The notes beneath the pieces were generated by a model. The model worked only from the letters and a program-made list of their open reading frames with translations, made no database searches and was not told the DNA's origin. Positions 1-8,515 of a stretch of DNA of 61,940 nt are shown piece by piece (position 1 is the first letter of the stretch; every line of letters begins with the position of its first letter). Where the stretch lies: contig DASWNP010000027.1 in NCBI GenBank assembly GCA_036399175.1, positions 1 through 61,940 of the forward strand. The letters run 5' to 3'. Position numbers and translations under genes: made by a program. The stretch is from DASWNP01 sp036399175. Its GTDB lineage: Bacteria > Acidobacteriota > Blastocatellia > Pyrinomonadales > Pyrinomonadaceae.

Positions 1-6
1 GCTCTC

Positions 7-35
7 TTGCGCCGCCCGCGCGCGCTCCGTATAAT
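7..35 (+). promoter_or_regulatory. candidate sigma70 promoter upstream of mrdA
   Basis: TTGCGC at 7-12 and TATAAT at 30-35 are separated by 17 bases, a good housekeeping-type promoter. It lies about 85 bases before the PBP2 start, so the mrdA-rodA pair may have its own promoter even if mre genes lie further upstream outside the window. Confidence 0.5.
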
Positions 36-118
36 CGCGACAGCTTCAGCGCGCCGCCCTCCTTGGAGCGACTTGATACTCGCTCAGGCGTCCGAACACC
101 GACCGGGTTTAAACCGCC

Positions 119-2005
119 GTGAAATTTACAGACGACTCGCAAAACCTGCGGCTGCGCATCAACGTGCTGCACAGCCTCGTCATCGCGGCGCTCGTGATAC
201 TGGGCGCGCGACTCTACTTCCTACAGGTCGTCAGCGGCGACTACTACGCCGAGCGCGCCGAGAACCAGCGCATCCGGCGGCTGCGCATCCCGGCCCCGCG
301 CGGCGCCATCTTCGACCGCAACGGCAACCTGCTCGTCGACTCGCGCTCGACCTACAACATCCTGCTCTCGGCCGAGGACATGAAGGGCAAGGACTGGAAC
401 GAGCTGATCGCGCCGCTCTCCGAGGGCCTCGGCGTAGACCCCGGGCTTTTGCGCGAGCGCTTCGACGAGGCGAAGCGGCAGGCGGCCTTCGAGGAGGTGA
501 CGGCCAAGGAGGGCGCCACGCCGGCCGACATCGCCTGGGTCGAGGCGCACACGCTCGAACTGCCGATGATGCTCGTGCGCGAACAGCCGCAGCGCCGCTA
601 CCCCGACGGCGGCACGCTCGCGCACGTCCTCGGCTACGTCGGCGAGATAAGCCCCGAGCAACTCAAGCAGCCGAAGTTCAAGGACTACGCCGAGAACCCG
701 TACCGCGCGGGCGACATCATCGGGCAGGAGGGGCTTGAGTCCACCTACGACCGGTACCTCCGCGGCCGCGACGGCTACCGAGAGGTCGAGGTGGACAGCC
801 GCGGGCGCATACAGCGCGAGCTGTCGGTCGCGCCGCCGCAGCCCGGCCAGGACATCGTCACGACCATCGACCTCGACTTGCAGCTCACGGCCGAGGAGCA
901 GTTGCGCAACTCGCCCAACAAGCGCGGCGTCATCGTCACGCTCGACCCGAACAACGGCGAGATTCTGGTGATGGCCTCGTACCCGACCTTCGACCCGAAC
1001 CTCTTCTCGCAGCGCATCTCCACGCCCGAGGGGCGCAAGGAGGCCAACCTCCTACTGCGCGACCCCACCACGCCGCTATTCAACCGCGCGATACGCGGGC
1101 GCTACCCGCCGGGCTCGACTTGGAAGATTCCGATGGCCGTGGCCGGGCTGCAGCAGGGCGCGATAACTCTGAAGAACTCGCACCTCGTCTGCGGCGGCGG
1201 CATACAGGTCGGCAACAAGTTCACGCGCTGCATGGGCAGCCACGGCTCGCCCGAGCTGCGCTACGCCATCAAGGTTTCGTGCGACGGCTACTTCTACCGC
1301 CTCGGCCTCAAGATGGAGCTTGAGGGCATCATGGAAATGGTCGATGTCTTCGATTTGAACAAGCGGACGGGCGTCGATTTGCCGAACGAGCTGAGAAGCT
1401 GGACGCCCTCGCGCGAGTTCAAAGCGCGCTTCAACCCGCGCGACCCCGAATGGCGCGACATCGACACGGTCTACGCCTCGTTCGGGCAGGTCTATGATTT
1501 CGTCACGCCTCTGGCGATGCTGCGCGCGGTGGCCGGAATCGGCGTCGGCGGCAAGCTCTTTGTCCCGCATCTGCTGAAGGAAGCGCGCGCCGTCTCGGCG
1601 GTCGGCCCCTTCTCCGCGCGCGGGATGCGCAGCTTCGACCGTCCCGACCCGAAGCTCGTCCCGATTCAGGAAGACCACTACCGCCTCGTCATGCAGGGCA
1701 TGTCCGACGTGGTCAACGCGGGCGGCACCGCCGGTCGCATCAAGATGGAAGGCTTCGAGATTGCGGGCAAGACCGGCACGGCGCAGGTCGTCAGCCTCGG
1801 CAAAGACGTTGGCGAGAATAAAGACCACGCGTGGTTCGTCTCGGTCGCGCCCGCCGCGAAACCCGAAATCTCGGCCATCGCTCTTATCGAAAACGTCGGC
1901 TTCGGCGGCACGCACGCCGCGCCCGCCGTCCGCGCCGTCTACGATGTCTTCTACCGCAACACGCGCGGCCAAGACCCGCCCGGCGCGCTCGTAGCTAAAA
2001 AATAG
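119..2005 (+). CDS. mrdA: penicillin-binding protein 2 (elongasome transpeptidase)
   Basis: A 628-residue class B PBP, the cross-linking enzyme of the rod/elongasome complex, which polymerises side-wall peptidoglycan with RodA. One N-terminal membrane segment (about residues 15-37) is followed by the PBP dimerisation domain (RIPAPRGAIFDRNG) and the transpeptidase domain. The active-site motifs are visible: GSTWK (Ser of SxxK), SCD (SxN type) and KTGTAQ. The start is GTG at 119; no ATG fits as well. Length is normal for the family. rodA follows directly, as in most genomes. A heptamer hairpin element begins at the base after the stop codon. Confidence 0.96.
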   Translation: MKFTDDSQNLRLRINVLHSLVIAALVILGARLYFLQVVSGDYYAERAENQRIRRLRIPAPRGAIFDRNGNLLVDSRSTYNILLSAEDMKGKDWNELIAPLSEGLGVDPGLLRERFDEAKRQAAFEEVTAKEGATPADIAWVEAHTLELPMMLVREQPQRRYPDGGTLAHVLGYVGEISPEQLKQPKFKDYAENPYRAGDIIGQEGLESTYDRYLRGRDGYREVEVDSRGRIQRELSVAPPQPGQDIVTTIDLDLQLTAEEQLRNSPNKRGVIVTLDPNNGEILVMASYPTFDPNLFSQRISTPEGRKEANLLLRDPTTPLFNRAIRGRYPPGSTWKIPMAVAGLQQGAITLKNSHLVCGGGIQVGNKFTRCMGSHGSPELRYAIKVSCDGYFYRLGLKMELEGIMEMVDVFDLNKRTGVDLPNELRSWTPSREFKARFNPRDPEWRDIDTVYASFGQVYDFVTPLAMLRAVAGIGVGGKLFVPHLLKEARAVSAVGPFSARGMRSFDRPDPKLVPIQEDHYRLVMQGMSDVVNAGGTAGRIKMEGFEIAGKTGTAQVVSLGKDVGENKDHAWFVSVAPAAKPEISAIALIENVGFGGTHAAPAVRAVYDVFYRNTRGQDPPGALVAKK

Positions 2006-2106
2006 TCTGGAGTCTGGAGTCTGAAGTCGAGAGTCAAGAAACAAAGCACGGCCTTTGGTTTTTGACTGCCGGACTCCAGACTCCAGACTCCAGACTCCAG
2101 ACTTTT
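2006..2106. repeat. heptamer inverted-repeat element E1 (mrdA-rodA)
   Basis: The left arm is tandem 7-mers of type TCTGGAG (2006-2036); the right arm is the complement, ACTCCAG repeated four to five times (2070-2102); a spacer of about 30 bases lies between. The arms can form a long hairpin followed by five T residues, so it resembles an attenuator inside the mrdA-rodA operon. It ends two bases before the rodA ATG and leaves no room for a normal ribosome-binding site. Confidence 0.85.
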
Positions 2107-2107
2107 T

Positions 2108-3238
2108 ATGGTGACGTTTCTCAAACAAAGACGCTTTCGAGACTTCGACTGGCTTCTGCTGCTGCTGGCAATCGGCATCTCGTTTTTCGGGACGTGGCAG
2201 ATTTTCAACGCGCAGCCGGAGATGAACTACTGGAGGAAGCAGCTCATCGGGCTCGCCCTCTCGCTGGTGCTGATGCTGGTCGTGGCATTCACCGACTACC
2301 GCAAGATTGTGCACATCGCTCCGGCGTTCTACATCTTCGGGCTCTTCCTTCTGGTGATTGTTTTGATACCGGGCATCGGTCTGAAAATCAACGGGCAGCG
2401 ATGCTGGATAGGCGTGCCCGGCCTCGGGCAGTTTCAGCCTTCGGAATTCGTCAAGATTCCGACCGTGCTGATGCTGGCGCGCTACTTCGGCAGGCCGCGC
2501 CGCGCGGGTGCTCTCTCCTGGAAGGAGATGCTGGTCGGCCTCGGGATTCTGCTGCTGCCGGTCGGGCTGATTCTGCTTGAGCCCGACGCCGGACAGGCCA
2601 TCACCTATTTCCCTCTGCTCGCCATCGTCATCTTTCTCTCTTCGATACGCATGTGGCTCGTCGTCGCAGGATTGCTTTTGGCTCTCATCGCCGTGCCTTC
2701 GGCCTACGTCGTCGGCGTGAAGACCGGCGCGATTAAGGGCTACCAGCAGGAGCGCATCAAGGTCATCCTCGACCCGGAGAACGCCGACCGCAGAGGCTTC
2801 GGTTATCACACCTGGCAGTCGATTGTGACGGTCGGCAAGGGCGGACTTTTGGGCACAGCCGGTTCGGCCTCGGGCGAAGCTTCGCAGAGCCGTCTGAAGT
2901 TTCTGCCCGAGCCGCACAGCGATTTTATCTTCGCCGTGACGGCGGAATCGACAGGCTTTGTCGGCGCGAGTCTGCTCCTGCTCTCCTACGCCGTGCTGCT
3001 CTTGCGCCTCGTCCATAACGCGCGCCGCGCCGCCGACCGCACAGGCATGCTCGTCATCATGTCGATTGTCGGCGGCTTCGCCTTCCAGATTTTCATTAAC
3101 GTCGGCATGGCGATGGGCATGCTCCCCGTCATCGGAGTGCCGCTGCCTCTGATGAGCGCAGGGCTCTCCGCCGTGCTCGCCACCTTCGTCGCCATCGGCT
3201 TCGCCATCAGCGTCCGCCTGCGGCAGTTCGTCAATTAG
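2108..3238 (+). CDS. rodA: SEDS-family peptidoglycan polymerase RodA
   Basis: A 376-residue polytopic membrane protein of the SEDS family. It polymerises glycan strands from lipid II in complex with PBP2, encoded just upstream. About ten hydrophobic segments are present. The family signatures EPHSDFIFAV and LPVIGVPLPLMSAG are recognisable, with some drift from the usual EE(L)GF and GIPLPFVSYG consensus. The ATG at 2108 starts directly after the repeat-derived T tract with no visible Shine-Dalgarno sequence, so translation may be coupled to mrdA or start differently. Confidence 0.93.
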   Translation: MVTFLKQRRFRDFDWLLLLLAIGISFFGTWQIFNAQPEMNYWRKQLIGLALSLVLMLVVAFTDYRKIVHIAPAFYIFGLFLLVIVLIPGIGLKINGQRCWIGVPGLGQFQPSEFVKIPTVLMLARYFGRPRRAGALSWKEMLVGLGILLLPVGLILLEPDAGQAITYFPLLAIVIFLSSIRMWLVVAGLLLALIAVPSAYVVGVKTGAIKGYQQERIKVILDPENADRRGFGYHTWQSIVTVGKGGLLGTAGSASGEASQSRLKFLPEPHSDFIFAVTAESTGFVGASLLLLSYAVLLLRLVHNARRAADRTGMLVIMSIVGGFAFQIFINVGMAMGMLPVIGVPLPLMSAGLSAVLATFVAIGFAISVRLRQFVN

Positions 3239-3340
3239 GGGATAGGGATTGGGGAAGAACTGCGGACAGCATTTGTTTTCCCCAATCTCTATCTCCATTT
3301 GTTTTCCCCAACCCTATCCCCTAGCCCCCAACCCCCATCC
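3239..3340. repeat. heptamer inverted-repeat element E2
   Basis: G-rich left arm (GGGATAGGGATTGGGGAA, from 3239) and C-rich right arms containing TTTTCCCCAACCCTATCCCC, in 7-base units. The spacer includes GAAGAACTGC, the complement of a loop motif seen in other elements of this window. It starts immediately after the rodA stop codon and could act as a terminator-like structure. Confidence 0.8.
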
Positions 3341-4085
3341 TCGGTTATACTCGTTTCGTCTCGTCCTGACTGCCCGAATTAAAGCTTTCAGACACGGCGC
3401 GCTGTATTTCTTGTAACCGTCGAAACGGTTCTGCTGAGCGCCCATCGTATCGACGCGACACGGTTTCGGGAGTCGGCGCGCTCCAGAGGCTTGCCGAAGG
3501 AGATTCTTCCGGCGGGCGCAGGCGCGAGGCTGACTCTCTATTTGAAAAGTTTGTCGGATTGAAGCCGCCGCGCGGCACGAAGCGACGCGCGCAAGAGGCT
3601 CGCTGGTTCGAGCCCGAGCGCCATCGCCCAAGCCGCGAGACGGAGGGTGCGCGAGTTGCTGACGGATTCGCGCGCGCATCGCGCCTTCGAGGTCGCTCCG
3701 CGCGCCGCGTAAAGACGAGCAATCGCCGTCCTCTCACTGCAAGCGTGTGCGAGCCTTGCGTTCGCGCGCAGCGCCCCGGCGGCACTTCAAGAGGTTTCCA
3801 GTTGAACGGCTCCAACCGCCTCCGCTCGAAGGAAGATTCCCTTCCTTTGTCGGCCACCACCACTCTTCATTCATCAACCGAGCGAACCGATGCGGCTTCG
3901 CCCGCCCTGCGCGACAACCGCACGTCTTCAGCGCACGCCTCGCCCCTCCGGGGCTCGAAGGCTCTTGCGCCGGCGTGCGTCTTCGCGCCAAGACTTCAAC
4001 AGAGCGGCCTCCGCCGCGCTTTGTGCCGACACACGGGCGCAAGACGCGCGTCGCCGCCGAAGATTACGGAGACAGTTTTTTAACA
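3341..4085 (+). other. long leader region before the RNase E/G gene, no convincing gene
   Basis: About 745 bases between element E2 and the RNase E/G start. Open frames here are arginine-rich and typical of GC-rich noncoding sequence; I recognise no protein. A perfect hairpin AACCGT-CGAA-ACGGTT lies at 3415-3430. E. coli rne has a long autoregulatory 5' leader, so this stretch could be a regulatory leader, but that is inference. The open frame of the downstream gene extends upstream to 3747 without homology to the family. Confidence 0.4.
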
Positions 4086-7000
4086 ATGCCGAAAGAAATG
4101 ATTGTCAGCCTTAACGGGCGCGAAAAGAAGATTGCCATTCTTGAGAACGGACGTGTCACGGAGTTCTACATCGAGCGCGGCGAATCGACTCAGGGTATCG
4201 TCGGGAACATCTACAAAGGGCGCGTGATGCGCGTGCTGCCCGGCATGCAGTCGGCCTTCGTCGATATCGGGCTGGAGCGCGACGCCTTCCTATACGTTTC
4301 CGACTTCTTCGACGAAGAAGAGGAGTTCGAGCGCATCGTCGTCGATAAGACGAAGGGCAAAGGCGCGGTCGATACCGAGTCAGCCGCGCGCGAGGCCGCC
4401 GAGCGCATCGAGCGTGCGCGCCTCGAACGCGAGCGCCAGATGGACACCGCGCAGGAGCGCGCTCAGCCGATTCTCGACACCGCCAACGCCGGAGATGAAG
4501 AGGAAGAGGGAGAGGAAGAGTTAGACCGCTCCACCTTCGTCGATACTCTGCGCACGGCCTACGAGACCGAGCCCCCCGTCATCACCAATCTGGTCGAAGA
4601 AGAGGTCGAGCGGGGACACGAGCCGGAGATACAGATAGGCGAAGCGCCGCCTTCGCCCGGACGACGCGACCGCGACCGGCGAGGCGAAGCGCGCAGCGGT
4701 CGTCGCAAGTCGGGCATAGAGTACGAGAAGAAGAGAACCGACCGGCGTCCCTCTCAGGAAGAGCAGGCAGTAGCTCCTTCGAGCGACGAATCGGGCGGGG
4801 AAACGGACACGCGGCGCGGCACGCCGCGCGTCTCGCGCGAAGAGATAGACACGCCCTTCGTCGCCGGAGCCGCCTCCTTCGAGCGCGTCATCGACGACGA
4901 GGCTGCCGTCAACGAAGGCGAGATGTTCAAGGACGCGCGCTTGCAGGAGCGTCTCTTCGACCAGATTCGCGGCGTCGAGTTCGACATCGAGCCGACGACG
5001 CCGACCGAAGTCGGCTCGCTGCTTTCAAGCGGCGGCATCAGTGGCGCAGGCTCTTTCCAGCGCATCGACGACGACAGCGACGAGAGCCCGCGCGACGTTC
5101 AATCCGTGCAGCAGACCGTCGCCGCCTCCGTCGCACACCTCGCGGAAGGCTTCGACGCGGAAACTTCTTCGGCGTCGCCAGCCGGTGCGCCCTCCTTCGA
5201 GCGCATCAGCGACGAAGATGGCGGCGCAGAGGCTGCCGCCAATACCGCTTCTGACATGGCCGAAGCCGCCGCTTCGACGGCGCGCGGCAAACGCGGCGCA
5301 GGCGCTCGCACATCGCGCGGCGCGTCGAAGTCCAGAGGCTCGGCAGGCAAGGGTGCGGCAGCAGCAGCGACGACCGCGCTTGAGCAGGCAGCAGAAGCCG
5401 GAGCGGCAGAGACCGCCGACACGACGGCTACGGAAGAAGGCACGAAGAGAAAGCGCTCAGGCTCGCGCGCGGCTTCGGGCGAGGCGACGAAAAAAGCTGC
5501 CTCCAAAGGCTCTGCGAAATCGGCCTCGAAGAAGACGGCCTCGCGCCGCTCGAAAACATCTCGAACGGAGACAGCCTCCGAATCTGACGGCGCAACTCCG
5601 GCTGATACGGAAGCGAGCATCACGTCAACGCGTTCGCGCGGCGAGTTCGCGCGTCGCGGCGGGCGCAGGCGTCGCCGCCCGGGTGGAAAGCCGAGCGAGA
5701 ACGGAGGCGAAGAGAACCGTTCAAACGGTGACGCCGAAGACGTGTCGAGCGAAGTGGAAGAGTCTCCGGTCGAAGCCGCACCGGAAGTCGTCGAGACGGT
5801 CGCGCCTGCGCCCGCACCCGCGAGCAGCAGCAGTCGTGGTCGCGGCTCACGCGGCGATGGTGGCGGCGGACGCGGCGAAGGTCGTCCCCCGCGCGGAGAC
5901 GACGAAGCTCGAAGCTCGCGCGGCGGCGAGCGCAGCCCGCGTGAAGACAGAGGCTCGCGTGAAGAGCGTGGGTCGCGTGAAGAGCGTGGCTCGCGTGAAG
6001 ACAGGAGCCCGCGCAGCGACGACGGCAGAGATAGTCGCGGCGACAGCCGGGGCGGCGGTGGCGGCGGTCGTGAACGTCGTGACCGCATGTCGCCGACCAT
6101 CACAGACCTCCTGCGCGAAGGTCAGGAGATAATCGTTCAAATCGCCAAAGAGCCCATCTCGCAAAAAGGGGCGCGCATCACTTCGCACATCGCGCTGCCC
6201 GGCAGATTCCTCGTCTACATGCCGACCATCGAGCACGTCGGCGTCTCGCGCAAGATTGAATCCGACAGCGAGCGCGCGCGCCTGCGCAAGCTCATTCAGG
6301 CCATCACCAAAGAGGAAGACGTGCCTTCGGGCGGCTTCATCGTCCGCACGGCGGGCGTCGGCATGAGCGAGCAAGACCTCCGCGACGACGCGCGCTATCT
6401 CGTCCGCACGTGGCGCGACATCCGCCGCAGCGCCGAGAAGACCAAAGCGCCCGCGCTCGCACACCGCGACCTCGACCTCGTGCAGCGCATCCTGCGCGAC
6501 CAGCTCTCCGACGACTTCACCGCGATTCGCGTCGATTCCGAAGAGGAATATCTGGCCATCGTCGAGTTCATCAATCGCATCCAGCCCCGACTCGTCAACC
6601 GCGTCAAGCTCTACACGCGCGAAGAGCCGATTCTCGAAGCCTACGGCGTGCAGGCCGAAATCGAGAAGGCCATCAAGCCACGCGTCTGGCTGCGCTCCGG
6701 CGGCTATCTCGTCATCAACCAGACGGAAGCCCTCGTCGCCATCGACGTGAACACAGGAAAGTTCGTCGGGCGCGGCGGGAGTCGTCTCGAAGACACCATC
6801 ACGCGCACGAACATGGAGGCCGTCGATGAGATTGCGCGCCAGATTCGCCTGCGCGACCTCGGCGGCATCATCGTCCTCGACCTCATCGACATGGAGGACA
6901 GGCGCAATCGCAACCGCGTCATGGGCGCGCTGCAAGATGCGCTGCGCTACGACAAGTCGCCGACGAAGGTACTCTCCTTCAACGATTTCGGCCTCGTCAT

Positions 7001-7316
7001 TATGACGCGCAAGCGCGTCAAGCAGTCGCTTGAGCGCACGCTCTGCGCGCCCTGCCCTTACTGTCAGGGCGCGGGGCTCGTCAAGTCTCCGCAAACGGTC
7101 TGCTACGAGATTCTCGAAGAAGCGCGACGCCTCTCGCGCAGCCACGAAGGCGAGCGCATCAAGCAGACGACCCTGCGCGTCAACCCCGAAGTGGCAAGCG
7201 CCCTTCGCGCCTCCGAGCGCGACGTGCTCCGCGAAATCGAAGACTACCTCGGCCCCGTCGATGTCACCAGCGATAAGCACGTCCATCAGGAGCAGTTCGA
7301 CTTCGCTCTGATTTAA
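4086..7316 (+). CDS. RNase E/G family endoribonuclease with a large disordered insertion
   Basis: A 1076-residue ribonuclease for mRNA decay and rRNA processing. Residues 1-90 and about 668 onward form an S1 domain split by roughly 570 low-complexity residues rich in Arg, Ser, Gly, Ala and acid. The insertion contains RGSREE-type repeats and three copies of a short motif, SF(E/Q)R(I/V), at residues 264, 323 and 370. The catalytic part is intact: IDVNTG with D887, VLDLIDM with D932 (Mg-binding pair), and a Zn-link-like CAPCPYC at 987-993. The ATG at 4086 (MPKEMIVSLNG) is preferred because family similarity starts there and GGAG lies about 12 bases upstream. RNase E usually carries its scaffold at the C-terminus; here it sits inside the S1 domain. 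Confidence 0.93.
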   Translation: MPKEMIVSLNGREKKIAILENGRVTEFYIERGESTQGIVGNIYKGRVMRVLPGMQSAFVDIGLERDAFLYVSDFFDEEEEFERIVVDKTKGKGAVDTESAAREAAERIERARLERERQMDTAQERAQPILDTANAGDEEEEGEEELDRSTFVDTLRTAYETEPPVITNLVEEEVERGHEPEIQIGEAPPSPGRRDRDRRGEARSGRRKSGIEYEKKRTDRRPSQEEQAVAPSSDESGGETDTRRGTPRVSREEIDTPFVAGAASFERVIDDEAAVNEGEMFKDARLQERLFDQIRGVEFDIEPTTPTEVGSLLSSGGISGAGSFQRIDDDSDESPRDVQSVQQTVAASVAHLAEGFDAETSSASPAGAPSFERISDEDGGAEAAANTASDMAEAAASTARGKRGAGARTSRGASKSRGSAGKGAAAAATTALEQAAEAGAAETADTTATEEGTKRKRSGSRAASGEATKKAASKGSAKSASKKTASRRSKTSRTETASESDGATPADTEASITSTRSRGEFARRGGRRRRRPGGKPSENGGEENRSNGDAEDVSSEVEESPVEAAPEVVETVAPAPAPASSSSRGRGSRGDGGGGRGEGRPPRGDDEARSSRGGERSPREDRGSREERGSREERGSREDRSPRSDDGRDSRGDSRGGGGGGRERRDRMSPTITDLLREGQEIIVQIAKEPISQKGARITSHIALPGRFLVYMPTIEHVGVSRKIESDSERARLRKLIQAITKEEDVPSGGFIVRTAGVGMSEQDLRDDARYLVRTWRDIRRSAEKTKAPALAHRDLDLVQRILRDQLSDDFTAIRVDSEEEYLAIVEFINRIQPRLVNRVKLYTREEPILEAYGVQAEIEKAIKPRVWLRSGGYLVINQTEALVAIDVNTGKFVGRGGSRLEDTITRTNMEAVDEIARQIRLRDLGGIIVLDLIDMEDRRNRNRVMGALQDALRYDKSPTKVLSFNDFGLVIMTRKRVKQSLERTLCAPCPYCQGAGLVKSPQTVCYEILEEARRLSRSHEGERIKQTTLRVNPEVASALRASERDVLREIEDYLGPVDVTSDKHVHQEQFDFALI

Positions 7317-7318
7317 GC

Positions 7319-7406
7319 TGTCAGCCGTCAGCGTTCAGCAATCAGCCGGAATGTTTTCTCCGCTCTGGCTGACTGCTGATAGCTGACGGCTGAGTGCTGA
7401 TTGCTT
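7319..7406. repeat. heptamer inverted-repeat element E3
   Basis: The left arm is four to five units of GCNNTCA (for example GCCGTCA, GCGTTCA, GCAATCA); the right arm is five exact-length units of TGANNGC (TGACTGC, TGATAGC, TGACGGC, TGAGTGC, TGATTGC), with a spacer of about 20 bases. The 7-base periodicity is especially clear. It fills the whole space between the RNase E/G stop and the next start. Confidence 0.88.
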
Positions 7407-7409
7407 CCA

Positions 7410-8375
7410 ATGGGAAAGCTGCAAAACTTCTTGAGGGGGCTGCTGGCCGGGGGCGCGGGGGTGGCGGCGCTGTCGGCTGTCAACGCGTGGGTGGCGAAGA
7501 GCGCGCCTGAGCCGGAGACGGGCTCGCTCGGTGGCGAGGCGGGGCTCTTCGATTGGAAGCACGGCGCGGTCTTCTATCGCTTCGCCGGAAGCGAACAGGC
7601 GAAGCCCATCCTCTTCGTTCACGGCGTCGGCGCGGGCGCGCGTTCTTTCATGTGGCGGCACAACTTCGAGCCGCTCGCCGCAGACTTTCGCGTCTACGCC
7701 CCAGACCTCCTGGGCTTCGGCTACTCGGACAAACCCGCCGCCGCGCCCTATTCAGCCGACCTCTACGTCGAGCTTATCGCGGATTTCATCGGCCGCGTCG
7801 TCGGGCGTTCGACGAACATCGTCGCCAACTCGCTCGGCGCGGCCTTCGCTATCCGCGTCGCCGACGAACACCCGCAGCTCGTCGATTCGCTCCTGCTCAT
7901 CTCCCCAACCGGCACGGGCAATCTCAGCGCGCGTCCAGACCTTCCCGGCGCAGCCTTCTACGGCCTGCTCAACTCGCCCGTGCTCGGCACGTCCTTCTAC
8001 AATGCCATCGCCAGCGAGCGCAGCATCGCCGACTTCGCGCGCAGGCAGCTCTTCTACGACAAGCGGCTCGCCACCCCGCAACTCATCGCGCACTACTACG
8101 CCACCAGCCATCAACCCGGCGCGCAACACGCCATCGCCGCCTTTCTCTCCGGCTATCTCAACACCGACACGCGCGAAGCCTTCTCGCGTCTCATGCAGCC
8201 CGTCACGCTCGCCTGGGGACGCGAAGATAACATCAACCCCATCAGACAGGCCGACGCCCTTCTCCAACTCAACCCGCGCGCCCGCCTCGAAGTCTTCGAC
8301 CTTTGCCGCATGATGCCGCAGGAAGAACACCCCGCGCGCTTCAACGCGCTCGTGCGCGAAACCTTCCACGCCTGA
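7410..8375 (+). CDS. alpha/beta-hydrolase fold protein
   Basis: A 321-residue hydrolase. It shows the oxyanion-region motif HGVGAGARSFMW, the nucleophile elbow ANSLGAA (Ser in an N-S-L-G context), WGREDNINP providing the acid residue, and EEHPARFN with the catalytic His near the C-terminus. The N-terminal 25 residues are hydrophobic and may be a signal or anchor. The substrate cannot be told. ATG 7410 is chosen over an in-frame TTG at 7401; neither has a good ribosome-binding site because repeat E3 abuts it. Confidence 0.85.
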   Translation: MGKLQNFLRGLLAGGAGVAALSAVNAWVAKSAPEPETGSLGGEAGLFDWKHGAVFYRFAGSEQAKPILFVHGVGAGARSFMWRHNFEPLAADFRVYAPDLLGFGYSDKPAAAPYSADLYVELIADFIGRVVGRSTNIVANSLGAAFAIRVADEHPQLVDSLLLISPTGTGNLSARPDLPGAAFYGLLNSPVLGTSFYNAIASERSIADFARRQLFYDKRLATPQLIAHYYATSHQPGAQHAIAAFLSGYLNTDTREAFSRLMQPVTLAWGREDNINPIRQADALLQLNPRARLEVFDLCRMMPQEEHPARFNALVRETFHA

Positions 8376-8515
8376 ACGCGAAGCCTGAAGCTTCCAACAG
8401 CATCGCTCTCAAGCGACTCCGAAACTCGCCGCCTTCAGCCGCCGTATTAACTCAACTGTAAACGAAGGGCTTGCTCCCTCTGCCGTCCCCATTCCAAATG
8501 ATGGAGAAACCGTCC

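Noticed and set aside
1076..3298. 740-codon open frame on the minus strand opposite mrdA-rodA
   Set aside because: Antisense shadow of two well-identified genes; composition is His/Asp/Arg-rich as expected for the reverse frame of GC-rich codons.
3596..3640. tRNA T-arm-like string GGTTCGAGCCC
   Set aside because: No acceptor stem, anticodon arm or D arm can be drawn around it.
3747..4085. N-terminal extension of the RNase E/G reading frame
   Set aside because: No similarity to the family, Arg/Pro-rich, and the canonical N-terminus starts at 4086.
5099..7286. Long minus-strand frames opposite the RNase E/G gene
   Set aside because: Low-complexity Ser/Pro/Arg or Ala/Val/Asp frames mirroring the disordered insertion and catalytic part; no family likeness.
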